Below, one piece after another: positions 17,603 through 27,950 of a DNA stretch of 64,000 nt (positions are counted from its first letter, which is position 1; every line of letters begins with the position of its first letter). Both the position numbers and the translations under genes were made by a program. The notes beneath the pieces are model-generated. The model was not told the DNA's origin, ran no database searches, and saw only the letters and a program-made list of their open reading frames with translations. Source of the stretch: Lachnospiraceae bacterium (GTDB lineage: Bacteria; Bacillota; Clostridia; Lachnospirales; Lachnospiraceae). The stretch covers positions 62,001 to 126,000 of the forward strand of contig JAFYWF010000100.1 in the NCBI GenBank assembly GCA_017558145.1, given 5' to 3'.

Positions 17603-19534
17603 TTACAACACACTCTTCATCTCATCTGTATAAATGTCTCTGCAATCTTTTCCATTAAACCATTTATAGGGTGCAATAACCTTTTTCTCTTTTGAAGGAT
17701 TTAAATAACATCCCCACCAACTAAAACTGGAATTCGCTAAAATATAATGCTTGCATTTTGTCATAAGATACATATCTATATATCCTGCATCTTCATCATT
17801 GCCTTCCACAATAGTAAGATTCTTCTGATGATAATGTTCCTTTGCCCATTCCACGTCATTAGTAAAAACAAAGAAATGGCAATTTGGGTACCACTGCTCC
17901 ATTTGTCTCATTGCTTTTTCATAATACTCATCCGTGCAGATGCCGCCATACACTTCACTAACCGCAAGATAATCTCCTCTACGAATATGAAGAGAAACAG
18001 AATTTGTTTCTGTCATTAATTTTTCATACTCTTTCATTTTTTGAGACAAAATTATATTTTTAAAAATAAATGCTTTCCTAACCTCATCTTTAATAGCAAC
18101 GAAATACTTTTCGCTCTGCCAGCATCCTACTAAATATGCTCTGTCTTGTTTCAAAACATCTTCATCAAACAGCTGACTTTTTTCCACATATTCATAAGTT
18201 TTTCTACCGGTAAGTTTTCTACGCACTTTAGAAACAACATCCAAAAAAGAGTCTGTCAAACATTTCATTTCTATTTCTGTTGGTGTTATGTATTTAGCTT
18301 CAAATACATCCAATCGAACAGGTCTGCTATCATCTCTTCCTTCATATTCCGTTTTGTCATCAATTTTTACATTTTTACCCAAAGCTTTTAATTGCAAATA
18401 CAATGCATACTGGAACATCTGATTGCCCATACCACCTGACAATTGGATTACTACCAATGGCTCATCTTTTGCATTACGTACTTGTTTCTGGGGAATGATA
18501 TATTTTTCATTCAACAAAACAAAATAATAATATATTTTTGGACTAAATCGGAAAATTTTCATTTTTACCCAATCATTTTTTGTACTGATTTCAGTTTCGA
18601 ATGCCCCTTGAATAAAATCTTTTTCCTGTTTTATAATCTTTTTTATTTTTTTACTAAATTCTCGATAATTTTCTTGTTTACTTCTTTGCAATGCCATGTA
18701 ATGAAGTAATAATCTTTTATAAAAGAAAAAGTTATGAATCTTTACTAAATCTTCTCGTCCAATAGATTCTAAAAATTTTCTTTTTTCGTTATATAATGGA
18801 ATCTGATCTGTAAAAATACGGGGATTTACTCCGGCATTCATAATACTTCCCACACGATCTACCACATAGTTGTAATATCCTTGATTCAAATATACAACCC
18901 TATTTGCTTCATGTAATACCTTTGTTGAAAATACAATATCTTCGTACAACTTTCCTACGGGAAAGCGAATTTCCTCCAATAATTCTTTCTTAAACAACTT
19001 ATTCCAAGCTGCATTTTGAATACAAATTTCTTCTTCTTCCTTGATAAAACTTTCCAAAGCTTCATCTTTCTCAAAAAAAATAATAGTATCATTACTTGGA
19101 TCAGACACTCGTTTCGCAGATACTTCTTTATATGCACATACTGCCAAATCTGCACTACCACTTTTCATTGCCAAATACATATTTTCATACATATCTGAAT
19201 CAATCCAATCATCCCCGTCAACAAACGCAATATATTCACCTTTTGCCCGATCTATAGCAACGTTTCTTGCCTCTGAAAGACCACCGTTTTTTTTATGTAT
19301 TACGCGAATACGGGAATCTTCTTTCTGATATTCATCACATATATGTTCACTTCCGTCAGTAGAACCATCATCTACTAAAAGAATTTCCAGATTTTGATAT
19401 GTCTGATTACAGACACTCTCTATTGAACGTTTCAAATAATCTTTTAAATTATAAATTGTAACAGCAACCGTGATTAAAGGTCTTTCAATAGCATCTATAT
19501 TTTGTTTCACATCCGTAATTTTTCCTCTAATCAT
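17603..19534 (-). CDS. Bifunctional GT2-GT11 fusion glycosyltransferase
   Basis: 643 residues in two clear parts. Residues about 20-345 are GT2: ITVAVTIYNLKDYL, LVDDGSTDGS (53-62), FVDGDDWID (104-112). Residues about 360-643 are GT11: LSGGMGNQMFQYALYL (365-380), HIRRGDY (516-522) and ANSSFSWWG (600-608), a canonical set. No frameshift or stop separates them, and a short basic linker (345-358) joins them. Both active sites look intact, so one polypeptide probably adds two successive sugars, the second likely fucose. The start is ATG with AAAGAG upstream. Separate GT2 and GT11 genes elsewhere in the locus show the parts exist independently. Confidence 0.9.
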   Translation of the reverse strand: MIRGKITDVKQNIDAIERPLITVAVTIYNLKDYLKRSIESVCNQTYQNLEILLVDDGSTDGSEHICDEYQKEDSRIRVIHKKNGGLSEARNVAIDRAKGEYIAFVDGDDWIDSDMYENMYLAMKSGSADLAVCAYKEVSAKRVSDPSNDTIIFFEKDEALESFIKEEEEICIQNAAWNKLFKKELLEEIRFPVGKLYEDIVFSTKVLHEANRVVYLNQGYYNYVVDRVGSIMNAGVNPRIFTDQIPLYNEKRKFLESIGREDLVKIHNFFFYKRLLLHYMALQRSKQENYREFSKKIKKIIKQEKDFIQGAFETEISTKNDWVKMKIFRFSPKIYYYFVLLNEKYIIPQKQVRNAKDEPLVVIQLSGGMGNQMFQYALYLQLKALGKNVKIDDKTEYEGRDDSRPVRLDVFEAKYITPTEIEMKCLTDSFLDVVSKVRRKLTGRKTYEYVEKSQLFDEDVLKQDRAYLVGCWQSEKYFVAIKDEVRKAFIFKNIILSQKMKEYEKLMTETNSVSLHIRRGDYLAVSEVYGGICTDEYYEKAMRQMEQWYPNCHFFVFTNDVEWAKEHYHQKNLTIVEGNDEDAGYIDMYLMTKCKHYILANSSFSWWGCYLNPSKEKKVIAPYKWFNGKDCRDIYTDEMKSVL

Positions 19535-19616
19535 CTTGAAATCTCTTTCTCTTTATTCTTTATTATTATCATTATCGTTTCAAATACGAATTAAATATTA
19601 CTACTTTTCACACAAC

Positions 19617-21389
19617 TTATTTTGTCATAAAATATACTTCAAAAGAAGCCGTTTCCGTTTCAAAAGTATCTACTAATTCACATGAAAAAGTAGGGTAATG
19701 ATTTCGATAATATTTTACAAACTCTTCTTCACCTGTAAACTGTCCTTTTTCGTAAATCCAATAATTATTTCCTTGATTTAATAATTCTTCCGCCATATTA
19801 CAGCCTGGTGGCATATTTGTTTTCTTAAAACAGTTTGGACTCATAGAATAAAAATTAGAAATGGAATAATAATTCTGCAATTTACCCGTGGTCTTAGTAT
19901 CAAACACATTATCACTATAATAATATAAGGTGCGAGAACCATCATTTAACAGATACATATTTTCAGGATGCTGCATGCAATACTCTTTTACACCATACCA
20001 TCTATCCTGATATACATCTATATATGCCATCTCTTCTTCAAGCTGATTGAAAGCACTGTAAAATGTTCCTAAAGTAATAACAACCAAAATAATTCCCAAA
20101 GTAATATTAATTGTATCATTAAATGATTTTTTTTCAGCCCTTGCCTCTTGAAAGAATATCAAAATCGCCAAAACAGCTAAAATATCTATGGCATATAAGC
20201 ATTGGGGGATTCGAATAGGGAATCGACCATTAAACAATACATAATACCATGCAAAGAATCTTCCAAAGAGATAGAAACCTAAAGCCAAAATTCCTTTCCA
20301 TTCTTTATTGCATACAAAGCACATAATAGCAGCTACAAACAGTATTCCATAAATCAGATTTTGTGGTCGAAGGTTTTTATCTGTCAAAGATTCTACTATG
20401 TTTTTATTTGCATCCTCGAGTCTATCCGAGAATGGATGCGCCAAATCATATTTTTCTTTGGAACGCTCTGTCATAATTTTAAGAAACTCCGAATATGGCA
20501 TATCTGCATTATAAAAAGGTAACATCATTTCTCGAAGATTATATTCCTCTTCTGTCATGCCGATTTCATCCGCCACATCTTTCATTTCTTCATAGGTTAA
20601 TCCACCATAAAAATCTACTACCTTTTCTCTGTAATAGTTAATATCAGCATATTCTGACCACAAAACATCGGAATAAGCAATTTTATGAATCAGCAACAAG
20701 CTTCCTAAAACTCCAAATAATGTTATTAAAAAGCCACTATATTTCTTAATAAGCTCTAAATCAATTTTCCTATCTTCTATCAGCCACTTTGCTAAAAACA
20801 GCATTCCCGCCACAGGAAGACACATATAAGCAGCATTTTGTCGAATAGATAATGCCAAGGCTGCCATTAAGACGGTTGGAATATTGGTCCACAAATACTG
20901 TTTCCAATCTGCCCCTTTCGTATCTGCTGTTATAAAACAGAAAATTGCTGCTGCTCCACATACTGCTGCTGAATGGGTATATTGAATAGCCAATAGAATT
21001 CTGATATTAGAACATAAAAAAATCACCAAAGCTACAATAGCCACTAATAATCTTTTCGTTTTTAGACGTGTATAACACCTAATAAACAGCCAAAATCCAC
21101 TTAATATAAAGCAACCATGTAACAATAATCCATACCAGGGAATTTCTGTTGTTATCTTGTATAACAAACAAAGTAACCATGCCAATGGATATAAGAAAAA
21201 CAGGACATACGGATCCGGTTTTCCCAAATAACTTCCGGACAAAACCATATACACGGTCCAATCATCATTAATCCCAAAAATGGGGGTATATCTCTTAAAC
21301 AAGAAAAAATAAAATCCCAGCACAATTATGAAAAATGTACTTATTGGGCATATATATTTTTTATATTCTTTGAAACTTAAGTACTTCAT
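19617..21389 (-). CDS. Polytopic membrane protein with NDDW motif, GT-C-like
   Basis: 590 residues from ATG at 21387-21389, which has GGGGG five bases upstream; a TTG four codons earlier is less likely. It has about 11 membrane helices and a C-terminal extracytoplasmic domain of about 120 residues. The motif FGINDDWTVYMVLSGSYLG follows helix 1 (Asp42-Asp43), and the layout matches the NDDM protein at 54.0-55.8 kb, so the two are paralogues. The paired acids after the first helix resemble GT-C catalytic loops. I do not recognise a characterised family; a polyprenyl-phosphate-sugar transferase role is inference. Confidence 0.65.
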   Translation of the reverse strand: MKYLSFKEYKKYICPISTFFIIVLGFYFFLFKRYTPIFGINDDWTVYMVLSGSYLGKPDPYVLFFLYPLAWLLCLLYKITTEIPWYGLLLHGCFILSGFWLFIRCYTRLKTKRLLVAIVALVIFLCSNIRILLAIQYTHSAAVCGAAAIFCFITADTKGADWKQYLWTNIPTVLMAALALSIRQNAAYMCLPVAGMLFLAKWLIEDRKIDLELIKKYSGFLITLFGVLGSLLLIHKIAYSDVLWSEYADINYYREKVVDFYGGLTYEEMKDVADEIGMTEEEYNLREMMLPFYNADMPYSEFLKIMTERSKEKYDLAHPFSDRLEDANKNIVESLTDKNLRPQNLIYGILFVAAIMCFVCNKEWKGILALGFYLFGRFFAWYYVLFNGRFPIRIPQCLYAIDILAVLAILIFFQEARAEKKSFNDTINITLGIILVVITLGTFYSAFNQLEEEMAYIDVYQDRWYGVKEYCMQHPENMYLLNDGSRTLYYYSDNVFDTKTTGKLQNYYSISNFYSMSPNCFKKTNMPPGCNMAEELLNQGNNYWIYEKGQFTGEEEFVKYYRNHYPTFSCELVDTFETETASFEVYFMTK

Positions 21390-21441
21390 ACTTTCCCCCA
21401 AATCATTATCCTTCTAAACACATAATGAATGCTATCTTCTT

Positions 21442-23322
21442 TTATTTAAATCTACTCTGACAAATCCATTCCTGAAACATAAGAATATACCAAATCTGAA
21501 TTCTCCACTGGCCGTTATTAATATAGTCATTCCAAATATTCCATACCACGTCCGGATCCAAGATTCCCTGCTGCTCCAAAGTTTTTCTGTCAATCAAGCT
21601 TTCTGCCCAGCCTCGAAGCTCAGGCCCACGTAACCATTTTGCAATCGGAATTCCAAAACCACGTTTTGGCAAATCCATAATTTCCTTAGGTACATATTTA
21701 TATAAAATATTACGTAATACTTTTTTAGTAACTCCATCCTGATATTTATATTCTATCGGAAGTGTCCATGCAAACTCTACCACATCCTTATCCAACATCG
21801 GAATTCTGGATTCCAACGAAACCGCCATTCCAGCTCTGTCCACTTTTACCAAAATATCATCCGGGTGATACATTAATAAATCCATTAGCATAATATTGTG
21901 ACGAGTTTCTTTTAAATATCCTTCCTGATACTGCGTATATTTAAACGGCAACATATTTTTATCCAAACAAATTTCTTTTGCTACCGGCTCTTCTTCGTTA
22001 GAAATCTCATATAGCTCTGCCGGACCTTTTGCACCCAAAAGTCCTGCCTTTACGTTCACCACTTTGCTCTTTTTTATCGGTGCATTTAGGATTAAACTGC
22101 TGGCTAATTTGCGTACCGGGTAAGGAATACTTTTCATCTTTCCCCAGATACGATCGATGGAATTATAGGAAGTATATCCGCAGAACAATTCATCACCTGC
22201 ATCTCCGCTTAAGGAAACAGTTACATGTTCTTTAGTCATTTTACTCACTAAAAAAGTTGGAATCTGAGAACTATCTGCAAATGGTTCTCCAAAAATATAG
22301 GAAAGATTTGGAATAACTTCCAAAGCATCCTGTTCTGTGATATAAAGCTCTGTATGTTTTGTTCCCAAATGCTTCGCAATCTGTGCTGCCACTTCCGCTT
22401 CGTTATATTTAGGATCTTCTACTCCTATGGTAAAGCTTCGAACCTGATTACTGCTTAAGGACTGCATCAATGCCACAATGGTGGTACTATCTATTCCGGA
22501 AGAAAGAAAAGCTCCCACCGGTACATCAGCTACCATTTGTCCTTTAATCGCTTCCTTTAACAAATATTCCAAATGCTTTGTTGCTTCTTCTTCACTACCC
22601 ATAAAAGGATTGTTTTCTCCTTGTCTGGCTACTTCCCTCATGGACCAATAGGTTTCAATCGAAAACTCTTTGTATGGTGCTTTTAACGTCAAAATGGTTC
22701 CCGGCTCTAATTTAAATATATTTTCATACACTGAATAAGGTGCCGGAATATACCCATGAATAAAATAAATAGGCAAAACTCCCTTGTTGATTTCATTATC
22801 AAAATGGTCTAAGGTTGCTAAACATCCAATATCTGAAGCAAACACAAAGCTATGATTCACCCAACCATAATATAAAGGTTTTTCCCCTACACGGTCACGA
22901 AGCAAGGATAGTGTCTTCTCCTGTCGATCATATAGTGCAATAGCAAACATCCCCTTACACAACTGAATTCCTGCTTTCACACCATAATTTTCGAAAAGTT
23001 CCAGCAACACTTCCGTATCTGAAGTACCACGAAATTTCTTCGCTTTACCTTCTTTAATCAATTTTTCACGCAATTCTCTATGATTGTATATTTCTCCATT
23101 AAAAGCAATCACAAATCGACCACTATGAGATTCCATCGGCTGTGCCCCATTAGGAGATAAGTCAACAATAGATAATCTTCTATGTCCTAATGCAATACTT
23201 CCATCTTTTTCAATAAAACTTCCACCTGCATCAGGTCCACGATGAAACATTCTTTCATTCATCTGATTAATATTTTTTTGAATATCACCTTTCCAATTAC
23301 ACAAACCTGCAATTCCGCACAT
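21442..23322 (-). CDS. asnB: Asparagine synthase-like glutamine amidotransferase (copy 1)
   Basis: 626 residues. N-terminal class-II glutaminase starts with Cys2 (MCGIAG), with RGP (28-30), LGHRRLSI and FNGEIYN. The C-terminal synthetase has a PP-loop variant, SSGIDST (274-280; usually SGGLDS), LSGDAGDELFCGY, and VKVDRAGMAVSLESRIP. All key features for ammonia transfer to an adenylated carboxylate are present. Inside glycan loci such proteins (e.g. WbpS, WbtH) amidate hexosaminuronic acids rather than Asp, and a uronic-acid pathway lies at 32.7-40.6 kb. SD GGGAG precedes the ATG. Symbol denotes family only; true asparagine synthesis is the alternative. Confidence 0.87.
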   Translation of the reverse strand: MCGIAGLCNWKGDIQKNINQMNERMFHRGPDAGGSFIEKDGSIALGHRRLSIVDLSPNGAQPMESHSGRFVIAFNGEIYNHRELREKLIKEGKAKKFRGTSDTEVLLELFENYGVKAGIQLCKGMFAIALYDRQEKTLSLLRDRVGEKPLYYGWVNHSFVFASDIGCLATLDHFDNEINKGVLPIYFIHGYIPAPYSVYENIFKLEPGTILTLKAPYKEFSIETYWSMREVARQGENNPFMGSEEEATKHLEYLLKEAIKGQMVADVPVGAFLSSGIDSTTIVALMQSLSSNQVRSFTIGVEDPKYNEAEVAAQIAKHLGTKHTELYITEQDALEVIPNLSYIFGEPFADSSQIPTFLVSKMTKEHVTVSLSGDAGDELFCGYTSYNSIDRIWGKMKSIPYPVRKLASSLILNAPIKKSKVVNVKAGLLGAKGPAELYEISNEEEPVAKEICLDKNMLPFKYTQYQEGYLKETRHNIMLMDLLMYHPDDILVKVDRAGMAVSLESRIPMLDKDVVEFAWTLPIEYKYQDGVTKKVLRNILYKYVPKEIMDLPKRGFGIPIAKWLRGPELRGWAESLIDRKTLEQQGILDPDVVWNIWNDYINNGQWRIQIWYILMFQEWICQSRFK

Positions 23323-23332
23323 AATACTCTCC

Positions 23333-24874
23333 CTATTCTGTCACTCTCGAATAATTCATATCTGCCCCATAAATATGAAACATATCTATTTGCGTCTTAA
23401 ATTGTACATCTGCATGTTCTCTTAAAAACTCTCGAAACTCTTTCATATTATACTCTGACACAATATATGCAGTTTTGCTGCGCTCCGGTACATTCGGAAC
23501 ATACCATTGATTGCTTGTCAGCCATTTACAGATTTCCATGTTTTCAAGAGATGCTACCGATGAAACTTGAATTTTCCCATCATTAATTACTGTCATAATA
23601 TTGGCATGATCAAAGGTTGTATATGCATACTCATATCCTTCGCTAACCAAATACTCTCCGATTTGAGCATATCCACTATTTTTATAACTTTTATCAGTCA
23701 TCCAGGGAATGTAAATTCTGGAACTGTTTCCAATAGTCACAATTAATACAATTCCTATTAAAATTCCTTTGATCCATTTTTTTTCATTTTTCCATAACCC
23801 TACAATTCCCATAGCTATAGCAAAAAATATTACTGCAAAATATCTGCTGCTGGAACCTACCGTTGTAAATACCAACGCTGCTACAGTGAGAACAACAGAT
23901 ACTACAAAATTTAAAAACACCCATTCTTCCTGACGAATTTCTTTTTTTTGTAATCCTTTATACACAACTATGATGGTTAAATATACTACAATAACAAGTC
24001 CTATTCCCCAAGCTATTTTTTCCGGAAATGAAATATTTCCCCAAGAAAAAGCATTTATAAAATCAGGCAGAACTACTTCCAATAACTTTTGAGGTGCCTT
24101 TCGAATATTTCTAGACAGAGGATAACCTACACTTATAGGAATTCTGCTACCTAAAAACTGAATTATATTTAGTAACACCACCAATCCGGTAATCCTATTT
24201 TCCTCTATGCTCCATTTCTGTCCACACCACAATAAATATACTCTTCTAACTATTTCTACCGCCAACATCGGTCCTGTTAGCATCAAAATTCCTCTGACAC
24301 CTTGCATTCCCATCAAAAAATGCAGGAACAATACTACTGTGACATAATATTTAGAAATCTCTTTTCTCTTTAGCATTTTTAGATATATAGCCAGTGTAAT
24401 AAAATAAAGTACAGTATGAAAAACGTAATAACCGGCAAATACATACAATAACTCCAACTGTGCTTTATTATTAGGTAATAACAATATTAAGAATAAAAAT
24501 AATAATTTTTGGTTCGTACTATAATTTAGTTCTTTACATAAGATGATTAAACTCCAAATAATTAATAGGATTCCGATAGAACATGCCAATCCCATTGCTA
24601 AGCACATACTATCTGTCAAGCCATAAAAAAGAGGAGCTAAATTAGTAACGCCTATCACCTTCGCTTCTGATGAAAGATACCATTCTTCCGGTAACCATTG
24701 TTTACTTTCCCAGATTACTTTTGCCAGAAGACCTTCTGCTGCAATATCAGAATTTAATCCTAATTTGTATTGCACAAGATTAACATATATAAATACAATT
24801 CCTAAAATAATAATTCCTAAGAATAGTAGTATTTTTACAATATTATTCTCACTATATTTGCAACTATTTTTCAT
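23333..24874 (-). CDS. Polytopic membrane protein with NSD motif, unknown
   Basis: 513 residues with about 10-11 membrane helices and a C-terminal soluble stretch of about 110 residues. After helix 1 is the motif LGLNSDIAAEGLLAKVIWES (39-57, Asp43) and then WLPEEWYLSSEAK. This NSD-type loop recurs in large Lachnospiraceae membrane proteins near glycosyltransferases, and the fold resembles GT-C. I cannot assign a characterised family. It starts 12 bases from the GT4 gene stop and ends 10 bases before the asnB copy 1 start, so it is co-transcribed between them. SD GGAG at five bases. Confidence 0.62.
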   Translation of the reverse strand: MKNSCKYSENNIVKILLFLGIIILGIVFIYVNLVQYKLGLNSDIAAEGLLAKVIWESKQWLPEEWYLSSEAKVIGVTNLAPLFYGLTDSMCLAMGLACSIGILLIIWSLIILCKELNYSTNQKLLFLFLILLLPNNKAQLELLYVFAGYYVFHTVLYFITLAIYLKMLKRKEISKYYVTVVLFLHFLMGMQGVRGILMLTGPMLAVEIVRRVYLLWCGQKWSIEENRITGLVVLLNIIQFLGSRIPISVGYPLSRNIRKAPQKLLEVVLPDFINAFSWGNISFPEKIAWGIGLVIVVYLTIIVVYKGLQKKEIRQEEWVFLNFVVSVVLTVAALVFTTVGSSSRYFAVIFFAIAMGIVGLWKNEKKWIKGILIGIVLIVTIGNSSRIYIPWMTDKSYKNSGYAQIGEYLVSEGYEYAYTTFDHANIMTVINDGKIQVSSVASLENMEICKWLTSNQWYVPNVPERSKTAYIVSEYNMKEFREFLREHADVQFKTQIDMFHIYGADMNYSRVTE

Positions 24875-24886
24875 CTTTACTCCATT

Positions 24887-25984
24887 TTATTTATCCATAA
24901 TAGAATATAAATATTCTTGCCATTTTTTATTAACTACTGTAGGATTTAAATCTTTTGTTATGTCATATGCATTTTTACTATATTTTTCCCACAATTCTTC
25001 ATCCTGTAAAATAGTCTTCATGGCTTTCGCCATCTCTTCACTATCACCTACCGGTACCAGAATACCGTTTTCTTTTCCTTCCATCAGCATCTTAGGTCCT
25101 CCACAGGGACAATTCGTAGATACACATGGGATTCCAAGTGCCAACGCTTCCATCAGTGCATTTGGCATTCCTTCTGCGTTAGAAGATAAAACAAATAATT
25201 TTGCTCTCTTGATATGTTCTTTTACGTTATTTACAGAACCCGGAAAAGAAATACGGTCTGCGTACGGACTTCTTTTTGCCAATTCCATCAAACTTTCTCT
25301 GTCTTCTCCATCTCCATATAATACCAATTCTACATCCGCTAATTCCGCTGCAATTTTAAAGAAAGATTCTACAATCAATTTTTGGTTTTTCAAGGAATCA
25401 ATTCTTCCAACTGCTACAATTTTATTTTCTCTTATCCCCTCATAATAATCACCTATGAAATTGGGATTTAGAGGATTAGGTAATACCACCGCTTTTTTCA
25501 AAGTCTTTTTATTAAAAAAGGCTTTGCTGTCCTCTGTCTGTAATACTATACCATCTGCTTTACACAATAAATGTTTTGCACAAAAGCGCATGAAACTATT
25601 GTAATATTCTACAGTAGGCTCTGCTCTTACGGAAACTACCACAGGAATCTTTAAGCCCCAAGCAGTTAAGATGGCCATAAAATTATTTTTTCCAATAAAA
25701 GAAATAATAATGTCCGGCTGTTCTTCCTTCCAAATATTACGAAGTTTACAAAATCTTTTTTTCAGGTTTAATAGCCTATTAGATGTAATTTCTTCTTCTG
25801 AAATATCTGAAAGAATTCGTTTTACGCCTTTCGGAAGCTCATATTCATTTTCCGCAATCATAGTCGTGACAATTGTTACCTGATGTCCCTTGTTCAGTAA
25901 GCTTTCTGCTAAGTTTACAATAACTCTTTGGGAACCACCCTTTGCCATACTACTAAAATAAAATGTGATCTTTTTTGATTTCAT
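24887..25984 (-). CDS. Glycosyltransferase family 4
   Basis: 365 residues, GT-B fold. N-terminus KITFYFSSMAKGGSQRVIVN carries the GG loop; the donor site reads SNAEGMPNALMEALALGIP (E-x7-E) followed by STNCPCGG. I chose ATG at 25982-25984, which has AGGAAA six bases upstream; a 50-codon longer reading would run into the end of the upstream asnB gene. It is closely similar to the GT4 at 28.0-29.1 kb, and each follows or precedes an asnB gene. Probably transfers one hexose or hexosamine; specificity unknown. Confidence 0.92.
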   Translation of the reverse strand: MKSKKITFYFSSMAKGGSQRVIVNLAESLLNKGHQVTIVTTMIAENEYELPKGVKRILSDISEEEITSNRLLNLKKRFCKLRNIWKEEQPDIIISFIGKNNFMAILTAWGLKIPVVVSVRAEPTVEYYNSFMRFCAKHLLCKADGIVLQTEDSKAFFNKKTLKKAVVLPNPLNPNFIGDYYEGIRENKIVAVGRIDSLKNQKLIVESFFKIAAELADVELVLYGDGEDRESLMELAKRSPYADRISFPGSVNNVKEHIKRAKLFVLSSNAEGMPNALMEALALGIPCVSTNCPCGGPKMLMEGKENGILVPVGDSEEMAKAMKTILQDEELWEKYSKNAYDITKDLNPTVVNKKWQEYLYSIMDK

Positions 25985-26048
25985 ATTATTTCCTATCTCA
26001 AACTTATTCTTCAGAGCCATGTTCGAAAATTCGCATAGTTCTAAAAAA

Positions 26049-27926
26049 TTACATATACTGCTGATACCATTTCTGAAACACAAAATACGCCCATACAAAA
26101 CGGGAATAATTTGCTCCCGTTCCTCTTCCTGCATCCCCTGTTTCCAAATAATGCTTCATAAAGTTTTCCACTGCATCAGCTTCAAAAATGTCCTGCTTTT
26201 TTATAAAGTCGCTATTACAATAATCTAATAATTGCTCTTTCAACGGTCCTCGAAGCCACCCATCCAAAGGAACAGAAAAACCTACTTTGGGTCGCTCCAG
26301 CATTTCTCTTGGAATATAATCATATGCCAAGGCTTTCAGAATTTTTTTCTTATTTCCGTTATCGTATTTATACTCATGAGGAATGGCAAAAGAAAACTCC
26401 ACAACATCTTTATCCAAAATTGGACATCTAGTTTCCAAGGAATATTTCATACTGGCTCTATCTACTTTACATAAAATATCTCCCGGAAGATAAGTATCCA
26501 TATCTAACAGCATTCTTCGAATCTGCCAGTTATTTTCCCCGAATTTTTCTTCTTCCTCAAAGCGGTATGGCATTTGCTGCGTTTTTAGAAGTGCTTCAGC
26601 AATTTCACTTTTGTTTAATTCAAAAGGCTGCACCTTTAACTTAGGATGTCTATTCTTCGCTACAATCTGTACTTTCGTAGGTAGCTTTTCCATAACCCCT
26701 AATTGTTTCATCCCAGGTAAATTACATGCACCATATACCAGCGCTCCAATAGGATTAATTTTTTGCATATCCAATAACATTTTGTAGTTATTGTATCCAC
26801 AGAAAAATTCATCTCCACCATCACCCGATAATGCCACTGTCACCTTTTCCTTGGCTAGTTTCGAAACTAACATTGTTGGAATCTGAGAACTATCTGCAAA
26901 CGGTTCATCGTAATAATCTGTCATACTCTCTATAAGAGCAAACATATCAGCTTCCCCGATATACATCTCTGTATGTTCTGTTCCCAAATATTCTGCTACC
27001 TCTTTGGCATAAATAGCTTCGTTATATTTTTTATCATCAAATCCAATGGAAAAGGTTTTTACTGGTTGGCTACTGTTACTCTGAGCCATAGCAGTCATCA
27101 GGGAAGAGTCATATCCGCCACTTAAGAATGTTCCCAAAGGAACATCAGCAATCATTCTCATACGAATAGAATCACTTAATTTCTTCTTTAATTCTTCCTT
27201 CGCTTCTTTGAAGGATCCTTGAAAGCTTCCTTTCTTTTCCTGATATTTCGTAGCTATATCCCAATATTTCCACTGTTTCTTTTTCCCTTTTTGAAACTGA
27301 TAAACAGCGCCTGGTTCTAATTTATATACATTCTCAAAAATAGTATCCGGTGCATTGATATACTGATGCACCAAATATTTATTTAGTAATTCCTGTCTAA
27401 CTTTTTTATCAAAACCCTCATATTTCATGATTGGTTTTAACTCTGAGGCAAACATCAGACTATCATCATTTTCCCAATAATATAATGGTTTTTTTCCTAC
27501 GCGATCTCTTACTAGATAAAGACTCTCATCTTCACGATCATACAATGCAATAGCAAACATTCCATTGAATTTTTCTACACAGGAAATTCCCCATTTTAAA
27601 TATGCAGCCAAGATAACTTCCGTATCGCAATGAGATTTAAATGGATAATCTTTTAATTCTTCTCTCAGCTCTAGAAAATTATAAATCTCTCCATTATAGG
27701 CAATACTTACCCTCTTATCTGCAGAATGCATAGGTTGGTGTCCCAAAGGAGATAAATCTAAAATAGACAAACGACGCTGTGCAAGTCCAATTGAATAACC
27801 ATCTTTCCCTACATAAATCTCTACACCGTTATCATCTGGTCCACGGTGATAAAGAGTATCGTTCATTTCGGTTAATTGCTCTATGGTAATATTCTGTTTA
27901 CTATAAAAACCGCAAATTCCGCACAT
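26049..27926 (-). CDS. asnB: Asparagine synthase-like glutamine amidotransferase (copy 2)
   Basis: 625 residues. Cys2 glutaminase (MCGICG), YHRGPD, LAQRRLSILDLSP and YNGEIYN; synthetase with canonical PP-loop SGGYDSS (269-275), LSGDGGDEFFCGYNNY and CKVDRASMKYSLETRCP. Length and architecture match copy 1, but the sequences are clearly diverged, and copy 2 keeps the standard PP-loop. Two such genes within 7 kb argue against a simple asparagine housekeeping role; amidation of uronic acids in the glycan is more likely. It is flanked by two related GT4 genes, suggesting a duplicated GT4-asnB unit. SD AAAGG ten bases before ATG. Confidence 0.88.
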   Translation of the reverse strand: MCGICGFYSKQNITIEQLTEMNDTLYHRGPDDNGVEIYVGKDGYSIGLAQRRLSILDLSPLGHQPMHSADKRVSIAYNGEIYNFLELREELKDYPFKSHCDTEVILAAYLKWGISCVEKFNGMFAIALYDREDESLYLVRDRVGKKPLYYWENDDSLMFASELKPIMKYEGFDKKVRQELLNKYLVHQYINAPDTIFENVYKLEPGAVYQFQKGKKKQWKYWDIATKYQEKKGSFQGSFKEAKEELKKKLSDSIRMRMIADVPLGTFLSGGYDSSLMTAMAQSNSSQPVKTFSIGFDDKKYNEAIYAKEVAEYLGTEHTEMYIGEADMFALIESMTDYYDEPFADSSQIPTMLVSKLAKEKVTVALSGDGGDEFFCGYNNYKMLLDMQKINPIGALVYGACNLPGMKQLGVMEKLPTKVQIVAKNRHPKLKVQPFELNKSEIAEALLKTQQMPYRFEEEEKFGENNWQIRRMLLDMDTYLPGDILCKVDRASMKYSLETRCPILDKDVVEFSFAIPHEYKYDNGNKKKILKALAYDYIPREMLERPKVGFSVPLDGWLRGPLKEQLLDYCNSDFIKKQDIFEADAVENFMKHYLETGDAGRGTGANYSRFVWAYFVFQKWYQQYM

Positions 27927-27950
27927 ACGCTTCTTGCCTTTCTTTATTGT

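Noticed and set aside
24765..25445. 226-codon plus-strand open frame
   Set aside because: Lies antisense across the GT4 and membrane protein genes, is rich in Ser/Ile/Phe as expected for a mirror frame, and has no ribosome site or family match.
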